In this document: piece by piece, positions 36,709-47,291 of the stretch
Numbering within the stretch: the first letter of the stretch is position 1
Layout: the number at the start of each line of letters is the position of its first letter
Assembly: GCF_014650675.1 (NCBI RefSeq)
Contig: NZ_BMVK01000001.1
Coordinates: 868,001-932,000 of the forward strand
Reading direction: 5' to 3'
Origin: Streptomyces anulatus
GTDB lineage: Bacteria; Actinomycetota; Actinomycetes; Streptomycetales; Streptomycetaceae
Length of the DNA stretch: 64,000 nucleotides
Position numbers and translations under genes: made by a program
Notes under the pieces: model-generated
Databases searched by the model: none
Seen by the model: only the letters and a program-made list of their open reading frames with translations
What the model was told of the DNA's origin: nothing

Positions 36709-37946
36709 GGCCGTACGAGCGGCTGGAGTTCGGCGAAACGGCGGTCGCCGATCCCGCTGACCTGCCGGAGCTCGTCGACGGACCGGAACCCGTTGTTCTC
36801 TGCTCGGTAGTCGAGCATGTGCTGGGCCAGCACGGGCCCGACCCCCGGCAGCGTTTCGAGCTGCTCCGCGGTCGCCGTGTTCAGGCTCAGCGGCGCAGAG
36901 GGACCGGTCCCGCCCGGCGCACCTCCCGGCCCGTCGGTCCCGGCCGGTCCGCCACCGGCTGCCCCGGAGACCGGCGGGCCGGGCGGCTGGCCCACGACGA
37001 CCTGCTCACCGTCCATCAGGAGCCGCGCCCGATTGAGCCCCGTCATATCCGTTCCCGCGCGCACACCGCCCGCCGCGTCGAGCGCGTCCGCCACCCGCGA
37101 GCCCGCCGGAAGCCGACGGACCCCCGGCCGGCGCACCTTGCCGCTCACATCGACGACGATCTGCCCGCTCGCACGCCCGCTTCCACCCGCGTCCGGCGGC
37201 TCCCCCGCGGCAGGTCGGGGGACCGGGTCGGGGGCGCCGGACCGTAACGGATCCGGTGGCAACGCGGTCGCCGCCGCTGCGTCCGCGACCGGTTCCGGCG
37301 CACGCACGGCCTGGGGGCGTACGGACCAGAAGTGGAAAGCGGCGACACCCACGGCGGCGAGCAGCACCAGCCCGAGCACCACCGGCGTGCGCGGCGCCAT
37401 CCCGCACCGGAGTCGCACCCACAACGGCAGCCTCTCCCGAACGGCCGACACAAGACGACGCGCCCTCGGCGTACCACCGGGCACCTCCCCCACGGTCGCG
37501 GGTGCGGGTGCGGGTTCCGGCTCACGCACGGGTAGGGGTTCCGATTCACGCACCGGTACGGGTGCGGGTGGCGGCTCAGGCGCCGGTACGGGTGCGGCGT
37601 CGCTCCCCGGCCCGGAGGCGCCCGCCTTCAGCGCATCCGCCCGGCGACGCGCGGCCGCCGCCGCAAGGGCGGAACGCCCTCGCACGGACCGCCGCCCACC
37701 GTGGCGTGCCCCGGAACGAGCGCCGGGGCCCGCTCCCGCCCGTCCGCCCGGTCGCGTACCGGATCCGTGCCGGGGCCGTGCGGGCATCCGCCCGGACAAC
37801 GTGTCGGGCGGAGGCAGGAACGTGGAAGTGGAGGTAGGAGGAGGGGCAGAGGTAGGGGTCGAGCTAGGGGTGGACGAGGAATCGGACGACGGAGCAGAGG
37901 TGGGCAGAGCGTCGGGAGCCGACGCCCGAGGAGATCGAAGGGCCAT
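36705..37946 (-). CDS. comEA: ComEA-type DNA-binding protein (SLBB and helix-hairpin-helix)
   Basis: A 413-residue protein. The N-terminal ~195 residues are disordered, rich in Ser/Pro and Arg with near-repeats (VREPEPAPAP). One TM follows (VVLGLVLLAAVGVAAFHFW), then an SLBB domain (VDVSGKVRRPGVRRLPAGSRV) and C-terminal HhH motifs (LNTATAEQLETLPGVGPVLAQ, VDELRQVSGIGDRRFAEL). ComEA binds incoming dsDNA outside the cell. The gene is first in a comEA-comEC operon and appears leaderless. Confidence 0.92.
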   Translation of the reverse strand: MALRSPRASAPDALPTSAPSSDSSSTPSSTPTSAPPPTSTSTFLPPPDTLSGRMPARPRHGSGTRPGGRAGAGPGARSGARHGGRRSVRGRSALAAAAARRRADALKAGASGPGSDAAPVPAPEPPPAPVPVRESEPLPVREPEPAPAPATVGEVPGGTPRARRLVSAVRERLPLWVRLRCGMAPRTPVVLGLVLLAAVGVAAFHFWSVRPQAVRAPEPVADAAAATALPPDPLRSGAPDPVPRPAAGEPPDAGGSGRASGQIVVDVSGKVRRPGVRRLPAGSRVADALDAAGGVRAGTDMTGLNRARLLMDGEQVVVGQPPGPPVSGAAGGGPAGTDGPGGAPGGTGPSAPLSLNTATAEQLETLPGVGPVLAQHMLDYRAENNGFRSVDELRQVSGIGDRRFAELQPLVRP

Positions 37947-37954
37947 GCCTCACG

Positions 37955-37960
37955 ACGTTA
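37955..37960 (-). promoter_or_regulatory. -10 box TAACGT, leaderless comEA
   Basis: On the minus strand TAACGT ends 8 nt before the comEA ATG at 37946. Confidence 0.5.
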
Positions 37961-38121
37961 GGCACATCCGCCCGAACCCGCTGAGCAGCGCCGATTCCTG
38001 TGGACAGTCCGGCAGTTGTGGACAACTCGACCACTCCCCGGAGTGAACTCCGCAGCGCACGTCCACCCATGGGCGTTCCCGCAACCAGGTCAGCGCAGTG
38101 CGCGGTCACCGCAGCGCACGG

Positions 38122-38967
38122 TCACCGCAGCGAGATGACCGCACCGAGCAGCCCCGGCCCCGTGTGCGCCCCGATCACCGCGCCGACCTCGCTGACGTGA
38201 AGGTCGACCAGGCCGGGAACGCGTTCGCGCAGCCGCTCGGCCAGGCGATCCGCACGGTCCGGGGCGGCGAGGTGGTGGACGGCGATGTCCACCGGGGCCG
38301 TCCCCGCCCGCTCGGCGACGATCTCCTCCAGGCGGGCAATGGCCTTCGATGCCGTCCGCACCTTCTCCAGCATCTCGATCCGGCCCGCGTCGAGCTCCAG
38401 GATCGGTTTCACCGCCAGCGCGGACCCCAGCAGGGCCTGCGCCGTGCCGATGCGTCCGCCGCGGCGCAGATAGTCGAGAGTGTCGACATAGAAGTACGCC
38501 GAGGTGCCTGCGGCCCGCTTCTCCGCGGCCGACACCGCTTCGTCCGGGCCCCCGCCCGCCTCGGCGGTCTCCGCCGCCGCCAGAGCGCAGAATCCCAGGG
38601 CCATGGCGACCATGCCCGTGTCCACCACGCGTACCGGCACGGGGGCGTCCTTCGCCGCGAGCAGCGCAGCGTCGTACGTGCCCGAGAACTCCGACGACAG
38701 GTGCAGCGACACCACCGCGTCCGCCCCTCCCTCGGCCGCCGTCCGGTAGGCCGCGGCGAAGACCTCGGGGCTGGGGCGGGACGTGGTCACGGAGTGGCGT
38801 TTCTGCAGAGCCAGGGCGAGCGAGCGGGCCGAGATCTCCGTGCCCTCCTCCAGCGCCCGGTCGCCCAGGACGACGGTCAGCGGCACTGCGGTGATGCCGT
38901 GCCGTTCCATCGTCGGGCGCGGCAGGTAGGCCGTGGAATCGGTGACGATAGCGACATGGCGGGACAT
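38122..38967 (-). CDS. DegV family fatty-acid-binding protein
   Basis: A 281-residue DegV protein: VAIVTDSTAYLP at the N-terminus, TSRPSPEVFAAAY, LHLSSEFSGTYDAALLAA and VDTGMVAMALGF are the family blocks. DegV (FakB-like) proteins carry a bound fatty acid and can present it to a FakA kinase; no fakA is nearby. ATG 38967. The stop lies within a 16-bp-period direct repeat CGGTCACCGCAGCG (38103-38116 and 38119-38132). Confidence 0.93.
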   Translation of the reverse strand: MSRHVAIVTDSTAYLPRPTMERHGITAVPLTVVLGDRALEEGTEISARSLALALQKRHSVTTSRPSPEVFAAAYRTAAEGGADAVVSLHLSSEFSGTYDAALLAAKDAPVPVRVVDTGMVAMALGFCALAAAETAEAGGGPDEAVSAAEKRAAGTSAYFYVDTLDYLRRGGRIGTAQALLGSALAVKPILELDAGRIEMLEKVRTASKAIARLEEIVAERAGTAPVDIAVHHLAAPDRADRLAERLRERVPGLVDLHVSEVGAVIGAHTGPGLLGAVISLR

Positions 38968-38974
38968 GAGCCGG

Positions 38975-38980
38975 AGGTTA
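38975..38980 (-). promoter_or_regulatory. -10 box TAACCT, leaderless degV
   Basis: TAACCT on the minus strand ends 7 nt before ATG 38967; no ribosome site. Confidence 0.5.
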
Positions 38981-39095
38981 CCTGGCGGGGCCGGAGTGCG
39001 GCAGCCCGGCCCCGGCACACTGATCGTTCATGGCCGCTTCGGAGCGTATCCGGTCGGGTCATTTCCGCTCGGGCGGTCCGACGACCGGGTGTGCG

Positions 39096-39881
39096 TCAGT
39101 TCGTCGTCTCCGGCCGGCCGGACTTCTGCCAGGGGTAGGTCGTACGCAGCCGCGGGTCCGGGGCGGTGATCGCCTGCGGGCTCTCCTCGCGGGCCGGTCC
39201 GGACCACGCCTGGTCGGCCGTGCTGCTGTTCCCGGCCGAGGGGTCCGCCGAGGCGGCGGGCTCGGGCCAGTCCGTCCCGGGGCCGTGGCCCGGTGTCGGG
39301 GCGGGGGCCCCCGTGCCGGACGCCTGCGACGGCTCCTCGACGGTCCAGTGCCGCAGCGCGCCGGCCTCGATGTCGATCTGCGCGTTCAGCGCGTCCAGGT
39401 CGTCGTCGGCGAACTGCCGCGCCCGGTCCCGCGCCGCCCAGCGCAGCGACTCCGCCGAATGCGTGATCCGCTGCGTGCGTTCCCTCAGCTTGGGCAGCAG
39501 GCCCGCGACCGTCGCCCGGTCCGGCTCGCGCTCCAGCCGCTTCAGCTCGTCGTCCAGTTCGAGGCCGTGCTCGCTCAGCCTCCGGAACAGCGCCACCGAC
39601 TCCGCCAGGGACGCGTCCTCGGCTACTCCGGCGTGCAGGGCGTCCTGCGTGGCCCGCATCGAGGTGCGCAGGGCGAGCCGGAGCTGGGCCAGCTCACCGG
39701 CGACGCCCGTCTGCCCGAAGCTCTTGGCCCGGAGCGTGGTGTCCTCCACGGTGCGCCTGGCCTGCGTGATCGTGCGGTCCACGCCGCGCTTGGCCGCGCC
39801 GACGGCCTTCACGGTCGCGTAGACGCCCAGCGCGACGAACGCGACCAAGAACAACGCCAGGATCGTGATCGCGGCTTCCAT
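39096..39881 (-). CDS. Membrane-anchored coiled-coil protein of unknown function
   Basis: A 261-residue protein. One N-terminal helix (residues 3-25, ITILALFLVAFVALGVYAT) anchors it; a helical coiled-coil-like part (28-165, with VDRTITQARRTVEDTTLRAK and FRRLSEHGLELDDELKRLER) follows, then a Pro/Ser/Ala-rich disordered tail ending TTYPWQKSGRPETTN. ATG 39881. No enzyme motif. A scaffold or envelope role is inferred only from the shape. Confidence 0.75.
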   Translation of the reverse strand: MEAAITILALFLVAFVALGVYATVKAVGAAKRGVDRTITQARRTVEDTTLRAKSFGQTGVAGELAQLRLALRTSMRATQDALHAGVAEDASLAESVALFRRLSEHGLELDDELKRLEREPDRATVAGLLPKLRERTQRITHSAESLRWAARDRARQFADDDLDALNAQIDIEAGALRHWTVEEPSQASGTGAPAPTPGHGPGTDWPEPAASADPSAGNSSTADQAWSGPAREESPQAITAPDPRLRTTYPWQKSGRPETTN

Positions 39882-39943
39882 GAATGCCCCTCGATATCTC
39901 GATGCGGCCGCCGATACCGGTCGCCCCCTCCACCGTAAACGGA

Positions 39944-39986
39944 ACGGGCAGGCCGAGGGTTCCTTCGGAACCCCCAACCTGCCCGT
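39944..39986 (-). terminator. Terminator downstream of leuS side
   Basis: ACGGGCAGG (39944-39952) pairs with CCTGCCCGT (39978-39986), with an inner stem GGGTTCC-TTC-GGAACCC (39957-39973). It lies between leuS and the next minus-strand gene, so it separates the two transcripts. Confidence 0.8.
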
Positions 39987-40101
39987 AGGGGATGGCCCTC
40001 ACCACGCACAGGGACCGTCACCCGGCGGCCGTCGCCCGGCCGCCGTTCACGCGGCCGCCGTCACGCAGCCCCGTAAAGCAGCTGTCGTCACACAGCCGTC
40101 G

Positions 40102-42975
<2,874 letters not shown>

Positions 42976-43014
42976 GATCCTCAAAGCTCCATCGATCGTC
43001 ATCTGCCGGGAAAC

Positions 43015-43040
43015 GAAAAATCCCCTCGCACAGGAGGGGA
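43015..43040 (-). terminator. Attenuator terminator of leuS
   Basis: On the minus strand, TCCCCTC-CTGTGC-GAGGGGA (43040 to 43021) is followed at once by TTTTT (43020-43016): a classic intrinsic terminator, rare this far upstream of a start codon (about 45 nt before ATG 42975). A U-run is unusual in this genome, which supports a regulatory role. Confidence 0.85.
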
Positions 43041-43041
43041 C

Positions 43042-43094
43042 GCCGCGCTGACTCCGACCAGGCGTTCTCACCGGTCGGGACTGTTCAGCGCGGC
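43042..43094 (-). promoter_or_regulatory. Long-range stem of the leuS leader RNA
   Basis: GCCGCGCTGA over the end of the leader-peptide gene (43094-43085) is perfectly complementary to TCAGCGCGGC (43051-43042), which is next to the terminator. CCGACC/GGTCGG form an inner stem. Ribosome position on the leader peptide would decide which pairing forms. Confidence 0.7.
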
Positions 43095-43123
43095 TCGCTA
43101 AGCAGAAGGCGTACGGCACGCAT
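43085..43123 (-). CDS. leuS leader peptide (Leu-rich attenuation peptide)
   Basis: Twelve residues, [12 protein letters not shown], with three consecutive Leu codons (CTT CTG CTT) at positions 6-8 and a TGA stop inside the long-range stem. ATG 43123 follows a -10 box TACCCT by 6 nt, so it would be read from a leaderless end. Stalling at the Leu codons under low charged tRNA-Leu would be expected to prevent the terminator. This is inferred from sequence; nothing here is measured. Confidence 0.75.
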   Translation of the reverse strand: MRAVRLLLSEPR

Positions 43124-43129
43124 GGCGTC

Positions 43130-43135
43130 AGGGTA
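43130..43135 (-). promoter_or_regulatory. -10 box TACCCT of the leuS leader
   Basis: On the minus strand TACCCT ends 6 nt before the leader-peptide ATG. No good -35 is visible. Confidence 0.5.
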
Positions 43136-43470
43136 CCGCACGGGCCCGGAAGGGAGCAGGGAGTAACCAGGGGGCGGACATCGTGCGCGCGAACCGGAAC
43201 CCCGCCGACCGATCGTCGCTCTCCGTAGTCGATACGCGACGCTTCCGTGGGTGTGCGGTGTGCGTTCGGCAACCTTCCGGTGGGCTTTCCATGGAGTTCC
43301 GGGGCGACTCCTGGGGCGGCTCGTGGGGCGGAGGGAACGCCCGGGAAGCGGGGTTACTCCGCGTACCGACCTCTTTCGGGGCAACCGAGCAAAGCCCGTA
43401 CTGGTTGGTATGGGGCGTCCTAGCATGCGGCAACGGGACCGCTTTGCCGAACTATTCGGAGTCGCCCCCC
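43136..43470. other. Divergent intergenic region (leuS leader / ferric-reductase-like gene)
   Basis: About 335 nt with no gene I can support. The plus-strand promoter of the downstream operon must lie here; TAGCAT at 43421-43426 is a possible -10. AT-richer stretches near 43390-43460 agree with this. A small Trp/Gly-rich reading frame (around 43290) has no homology I recognise and was not called. Confidence 0.5.
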
Positions 43471-44850
43471 ATGAACCCTCATCGCAAGATCCGCGTATCC
43501 ACCGGCATGAGCCCCGGAATGAGTCGGCCGGTACAGGGCGGCCTGACTGTCGCCGCGTTGGTTTTCGTCCCTCTGCTCGCCGTCGCGGGGAGCGACGGTT
43601 TGCGCGCCACCCTCGATTTCACCACCGGCGTCCTGTCGCTGGTGTCGCTCAGCGCCGCCGTCGCCTGGGGCCTGCTGGCCACCGACCGGCTGTTCCTCTC
43701 CACCCGTCAGCGCATCGTCTGCCAGGGCGTCCACCGGGCCACCGCCGTGGCCTCGCTCGGCTTCCTGCTGCTGCACGGAACCGTGAAGGTGGCCCTCGGA
43801 CATGTGTCCATGATCGGCGCCCTCATACCCTTCGGCCTCGGTGTCACGGGCACGGCGGGGCTGATCGGATTCGGCGCGCTGGCCGGGCTGCTGATGGTTC
43901 TCACCGCCGCGACCGGCGCCCTGCGCAGCGCCTTCGCACAGCCCTCCCCCACGGCCGCCCGGCTCGGGCAGTCGCTGGGGTCCCCCCGGGACACGGGCGG
44001 AATCGCGGGCCGGTGGCGTTCCCTGCACGCGCTGGCGTATCCGGCCTGGTGCGCCGCGCTGATCCACGGCCTGTACGCGGGGCGCGCGCCCGCCACCTGG
44101 GTGGTCGTGATGTACGGCCTCTGCCTCGCCGGTGTCGCCGGGGCGCTGTGCCTGCGGCTGCTGCCGCGCCCGGCGAAGCGGCGGATCGCCGACCGGATCG
44201 CCGAACTGCTGGGCCAGGGGCCCCCGGCCACCCCCGATCCGGTCCTGCGGGAGTCCTCCGCTTCCGGCGGGGAGCCCTGGTCCGACCCGGCCGCCTGGAG
44301 CGAACCGGACCGCGACCCACGGGGCACGCCGGTGCGCCCGCGCACCCTCTCCGCGCCCATGCCCCCGGCGGCGCACCCGCCCTCGGCCATCCCCGGATCG
44401 CCGCACGAGGCGCCGACGGAAACGCTGTACGGGCCACCGCTGTACGGGCCCCCGCTGTACGAGCCCCCGCCCCGCAGCGCCGACCGCATCGCCTTCGGCC
44501 CTCCGGACGATCGGTCGGACCAAGGGCGGCAGAAGGCCGTGCCGTCGCCGGGACCGGGCATAGCGGCCGGATACCGTGCCGTCTCGCTCGGCGGCGGCCC
44601 GTCGCTCCCGCCGGAGAGCCGCTGGCCCTCACCGTCCCCCGCGCCGCCCGCGCAGGCACACCACGGTCCGCCCCGGCAGGAGCCGCCCGCTCACACCGCA
44701 CAGGAGCACCCGTACGCGACGCCCTTCTACGGCACACCGGAACACGACAGCACCTCCCCCGCCACGCCCCGTGTCGAACCGGGGGCCGGCCCGTTCACCG
44801 CGCCGCCGGCCGGCGAACCCTGGCACGCACCCGCAGGAGAACGACCGTGA
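43471..44850 (+). CDS. Ferric-reductase/NOX-like bis-heme transmembrane protein
   Basis: A 459-residue membrane protein with about six to seven helices in residues 23-231 and a Pro-rich cytoplasmic tail of ~220 residues (repeats like LYGPP). Helix pairs carry His88/His102 (13 residues between) and His186/His199 (12 between), the same HX13H and HX12H spacing by which NOX2 and Fre proteins bind two b-hemes. It lacks the FAD/NADPH domain normally fused at the C-terminus; the downstream coupled gene seems to supply that function. Product polarity and electron acceptor are unknown. ATG 43471 with GGAG 10 nt upstream. Confidence 0.8.
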   Translation: MNPHRKIRVSTGMSPGMSRPVQGGLTVAALVFVPLLAVAGSDGLRATLDFTTGVLSLVSLSAAVAWGLLATDRLFLSTRQRIVCQGVHRATAVASLGFLLLHGTVKVALGHVSMIGALIPFGLGVTGTAGLIGFGALAGLLMVLTAATGALRSAFAQPSPTAARLGQSLGSPRDTGGIAGRWRSLHALAYPAWCAALIHGLYAGRAPATWVVVMYGLCLAGVAGALCLRLLPRPAKRRIADRIAELLGQGPPATPDPVLRESSASGGEPWSDPAAWSEPDRDPRGTPVRPRTLSAPMPPAAHPPSAIPGSPHEAPTETLYGPPLYGPPLYEPPPRSADRIAFGPPDDRSDQGRQKAVPSPGPGIAAGYRAVSLGGGPSLPPESRWPSPSPAPPAQAHHGPPRQEPPAHTAQEHPYATPFYGTPEHDSTSPATPRVEPGAGPFTAPPAGEPWHAPAGERP

Positions 44851-46424
44851 ACGTCCCCCTCCCCGATGTCCCCGAGGTCCGCGTCGTCGGGCTGCCGCAA
44901 CTGACCACCGGATTCGACCTGGTGGAACGGATCGACCTCGACATGCACCTCAAGGTGCACGGACCGCTGGAGCCGATGACCGGTGAACGGCTGGCCGAAC
45001 TGGCCGAAGCGATCTCCCTGCGCGGAAGGGGAGGCGCCGGTTTCCCGTTCGGCAGGAAACTGCGGGCCGTGGCGAAAGCGTCCATCCGGCGCGGCGTACG
45101 GCCCGTCGTGGTGATCAACGGCAGTGAGGGCGAGCCCGCCTGCCGCAAGGACACCGTCCTGCTCAACCGCGCCCCGCACCTGATCCTGGACGGTGCGCTG
45201 CTGGCCGCGGAGGCGCTCGGCGCGCGCACCCTGGTCGTCGCCGTCACCCGCAACTCCACGGAGATCTCCGTACGGGCGGCGCTCGCCGAACGCGGCCTCT
45301 CCGACCGGCGCGGCCAGCAACTGCGCGCCCGGGTGGTCCGCACCCCGGAGCGCATGGTCTCGGGCGAGGCGTCCTCCGTTATCCGGGCGGCGAACGGCGG
45401 GCCCGCACTGCCGCCGGGCCGGCGCGAGCGGGCGGCGGAGACCGGGGTGGGCGGCGCCCCGACCCTGTTGTCGAACGCGGAGACGTACGCCCAGCTCGCC
45501 GTCGCCGCCCGGATCGGGCCCCGCCGCTACGGGCACACCGGGCTGCCGAGCGAGCCCGGCACCGTCCTGCTCACCGTCTCCGGCGCCGTGGCCAGGCCCA
45601 TGGTCATCGAGGTGCCGACCGGGGTACCACTGCGGTACGTCCTGCAACTGGCCGGAGCCCCGCCGCTCCCCCAGGGCGTGCTGACCGGCGGCTACCACGG
45701 CAACTGGATCGACGCGGTCTCCTCGCACAACGCCGTGGTCTCCCGTGAGTCCCTGGCCACCGTGGGGGGCGCGCTCGGCGCGGGTGCCATCCTGCCGATC
45801 GGGCCGGACACCTGCCCGCTCGGCGAGTCCCTCCGCATAGCCAACTGGCTGGCCGCCGAGACCGCCGGACAGTGCGGTCCGTGCAAGCTCGGGCTCCCCG
45901 CCGCCGCGGGCGGACTCTCCGACGTGCTGAACGGCGGCGGGCCCGCCGCCCTGGAGGCCCTGCGCGAGGTCACCCAGGCCGTGAAGGGCCGCGGGGCGTG
46001 CAAACATCCGGACGGTTCCGCCCGGTTCCTGCTCTCGACCCTGTCGGCGTTCACGGACGACCTCGCCGCACACGTCCTGGACGGCGGCTGCGGCCGCGAG
46101 ACGGTCGGAGTGCTGCCGCTGCCCGCAGCCGGTTACCAGGATCTGGAGGAGTCGATTCCGAGCGGCGAGAGACTCGCGGTCGACTGGACGCTCTGCCAGG
46201 GCCACGCCCTGTGCGCGGACATCGTCCCCGAGCTCATCCGACTGGGACCTGACGGCTATCCGGCGCTTGCGGACGCCGCCGTTCCGATGCATCTGCGCGG
46301 GCGCGCCCAGCGGGCCGTACGGCGCTGTCCCGCTCTGGCTCTGCGTATCGAGCAGCCGCCGGCCGAGCAGCGCCCCGCCCTGCCGGCCACGGGCCGGCGT
46401 GCGCTGGGCAGTGGCCGCGGCTGA
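44847..46424 (+). CDS. NuoF-like NADH/FMN oxidoreductase fused to a 3Fe-4S ferredoxin
   Basis: A 525-residue fusion. Residues ~40-335 resemble NuoF: GRGGAGFP (60-67) for FMN/NADH, INGSEGEP (~91-98), then an SLBB-like region. A NuoF-type iron-sulfur motif follows, QCGPCK (Cys343, Cys346) with Cys385, but the first cysteine of CxxCxxC is Ala. The C-terminus (445-500) is a CxxHxxC...CP ferredoxin (Cys450, His453, Cys456, Cys494-Pro), the 3Fe-4S type that feeds cytochromes P450. GTG 44847 overlaps the upstream TGA, with AGGAG in front, so the two proteins are coupled. Role: NADH to FMN to Fe-S electron transfer, probably to the membrane hemes. Confidence 0.85.
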   Translation: MNVPLPDVPEVRVVGLPQLTTGFDLVERIDLDMHLKVHGPLEPMTGERLAELAEAISLRGRGGAGFPFGRKLRAVAKASIRRGVRPVVVINGSEGEPACRKDTVLLNRAPHLILDGALLAAEALGARTLVVAVTRNSTEISVRAALAERGLSDRRGQQLRARVVRTPERMVSGEASSVIRAANGGPALPPGRRERAAETGVGGAPTLLSNAETYAQLAVAARIGPRRYGHTGLPSEPGTVLLTVSGAVARPMVIEVPTGVPLRYVLQLAGAPPLPQGVLTGGYHGNWIDAVSSHNAVVSRESLATVGGALGAGAILPIGPDTCPLGESLRIANWLAAETAGQCGPCKLGLPAAAGGLSDVLNGGGPAALEALREVTQAVKGRGACKHPDGSARFLLSTLSAFTDDLAAHVLDGGCGRETVGVLPLPAAGYQDLEESIPSGERLAVDWTLCQGHALCADIVPELIRLGPDGYPALADAAVPMHLRGRAQRAVRRCPALALRIEQPPAEQRPALPATGRRALGSGRG

Positions 46425-46477
46425 TCCAGGCCGAAGCCGATCCGGACAGCCCCGTCCCGGACAGACCCGACCGGACA

Positions 46478-46514
46478 AAGAAGCGGGCCACCCGATCCGG
46501 GTGGCCCGCTTCTT
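46478..46514. terminator. Bidirectional terminator (NuoF-like gene / tRNA-Ala)
   Basis: Perfect 16-bp stem AAGAAGCGGGCCACCC (46478-46493) with 46499-46514 and loop GATCC. On the minus strand the stem is followed by TTTG, so it also ends tRNA-Ala transcription. Confidence 0.9.
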
Positions 46515-46528
46515 CACTGTCGATCTTG

Positions 46529-46601
46529 TGGAGCTAAGGAGAATTGAACTCCTGACCTCCTGCATGCCATGCAGGCGCTCTACCAACTGAGCTATAGCCC
46601 C
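46529..46601 (-). tRNA. tRNA-Ala (anticodon GGC)
   Basis: 73-nt cloverleaf: acceptor GGGGCTA with TAGCTCC plus discriminator A, D-arm GCTC-AGTTGGTA-GAGC, anticodon stem CCTGC/GCAGG with loop ATGGCAT (anticodon GGC, reads GCC/GCU) and T-arm GTTCAATTC. CCA is not encoded. Identical to the copy at 47292-47364. Confidence 0.97.
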
Positions 46602-46733
46602 GTGCTGTGTGCCGCCCGGTTTCCCTTGGCGACATCGAGAACATTACACGGTCCCCCCGGTGCTTCACCAAATCGCTTCCGGTCCGCACCGATATGCCCG
46701 AATCATCCCGAACGGTGAATCGTCAGCCGCAGG

Positions 46734-46967
46734 TCAGGCGGTCGCGAAGGAGTAGAAGCGCTTCAGCGTGCAGTGCTCCTCCAGGAGCCGCCCGTAGATC
46801 GGCTCCCCCTCCAGCTCCCGGTAGGTCTCGATGGGGTCGCCTTTTATGATCAGCGCCCGTGCGCACTCCTCGCACCAGTACTGGTACTCGGCGTTGACCG
46901 GGTCCATGTCCCTGACGATGGGCGTACCGCTGCCGCACCAGTCGCACTTACGCCTGTGTGCACCCAT
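46734..46967 (-). CDS. Small zinc-binding hypothetical protein
   Basis: A 77-residue protein with two CxxC pairs (KCDWCGSG and YWCEECARAL), a zinc-ribbon-like arrangement, then PIETYRELEGEPIYGRLLEEHC. Function unknown; conserved among Streptomyces as far as I recall. ATG 46967. It starts 3 nt after the stop of the second small zinc-ribbon gene, so the two form an operon between the tRNA genes. Confidence 0.75.
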   Translation of the reverse strand: MGAHRRKCDWCGSGTPIVRDMDPVNAEYQYWCEECARALIIKGDPIETYRELEGEPIYGRLLEEHCTLKRFYSFATA

Positions 46968-46970
46968 CAG

Positions 46971-47159
46971 TCAGCTCCAGCTGTGGCCGCAGGCCGTGCA
47001 CACGTAGGAGACCCCTCCGTTGTCACCCAGGACCTGGGCCACATGGGACGAACCGCAGGACGGACAGCCGAGACGGGATCGATCTTCGAACGGTACGGGG
47101 CCGGGAGACGGGGCGGCGACAAGGGGCTGGTCGGGGACGTGTTCGCGACTCGCAGACAT
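46971..47159 (-). CDS. Small zinc-ribbon protein
   Basis: A 62-residue protein ending in a clear zinc ribbon: CPSCGSSHVAQVLGDNG then YVCTACGHSWS. ATG 47159 (MSASREHV) has a GGAGGGAG site. It is upstream of and coupled to the 77-residue gene. A 7-bp palindrome (TGACCCC-GCAAG-GGGGTCA, 47212-47230) lies just upstream. No function is assigned. Confidence 0.75.
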   Translation of the reverse strand: MSASREHVPDQPLVAAPSPGPVPFEDRSRLGCPSCGSSHVAQVLGDNGGVSYVCTACGHSWS

Positions 47160-47256
47160 CGCGCTCCCTCCCGATCGGTACGTCGCCCCCTCCGGCGTTC
47201 CGATTCTGCCATGACCCCGCAAGGGGGTCAGCCCGCTCGGTTCCCCCTATGCAGAA

Positions 47257-47284
47257 GATCCCGCCCCCTGGTGGGGACGGGATC
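47257..47284 (-). terminator. Terminator after the second tRNA-Ala
   Basis: 12-bp stem with one G-T pair (47257-47268 with 47273-47284, loop TGGT) just downstream of the minus-strand tRNA. Confidence 0.75.
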
Positions 47285-47291
47285 CTGATTG

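Noticed and set aside
38103-38132. Direct repeat CGGTCACCGCAGCG across the degV stop
   Set aside because: Two copies with 16-bp period only; probably chance or slippage in GC-rich DNA, without a recognisable function.
43015-43123. T-box riboswitch upstream of leuS
   Set aside because: No T-box consensus (AGGGTGGNACCGCG) or Stem I was found; a Leu-rich peptide and terminator explain the leader better.
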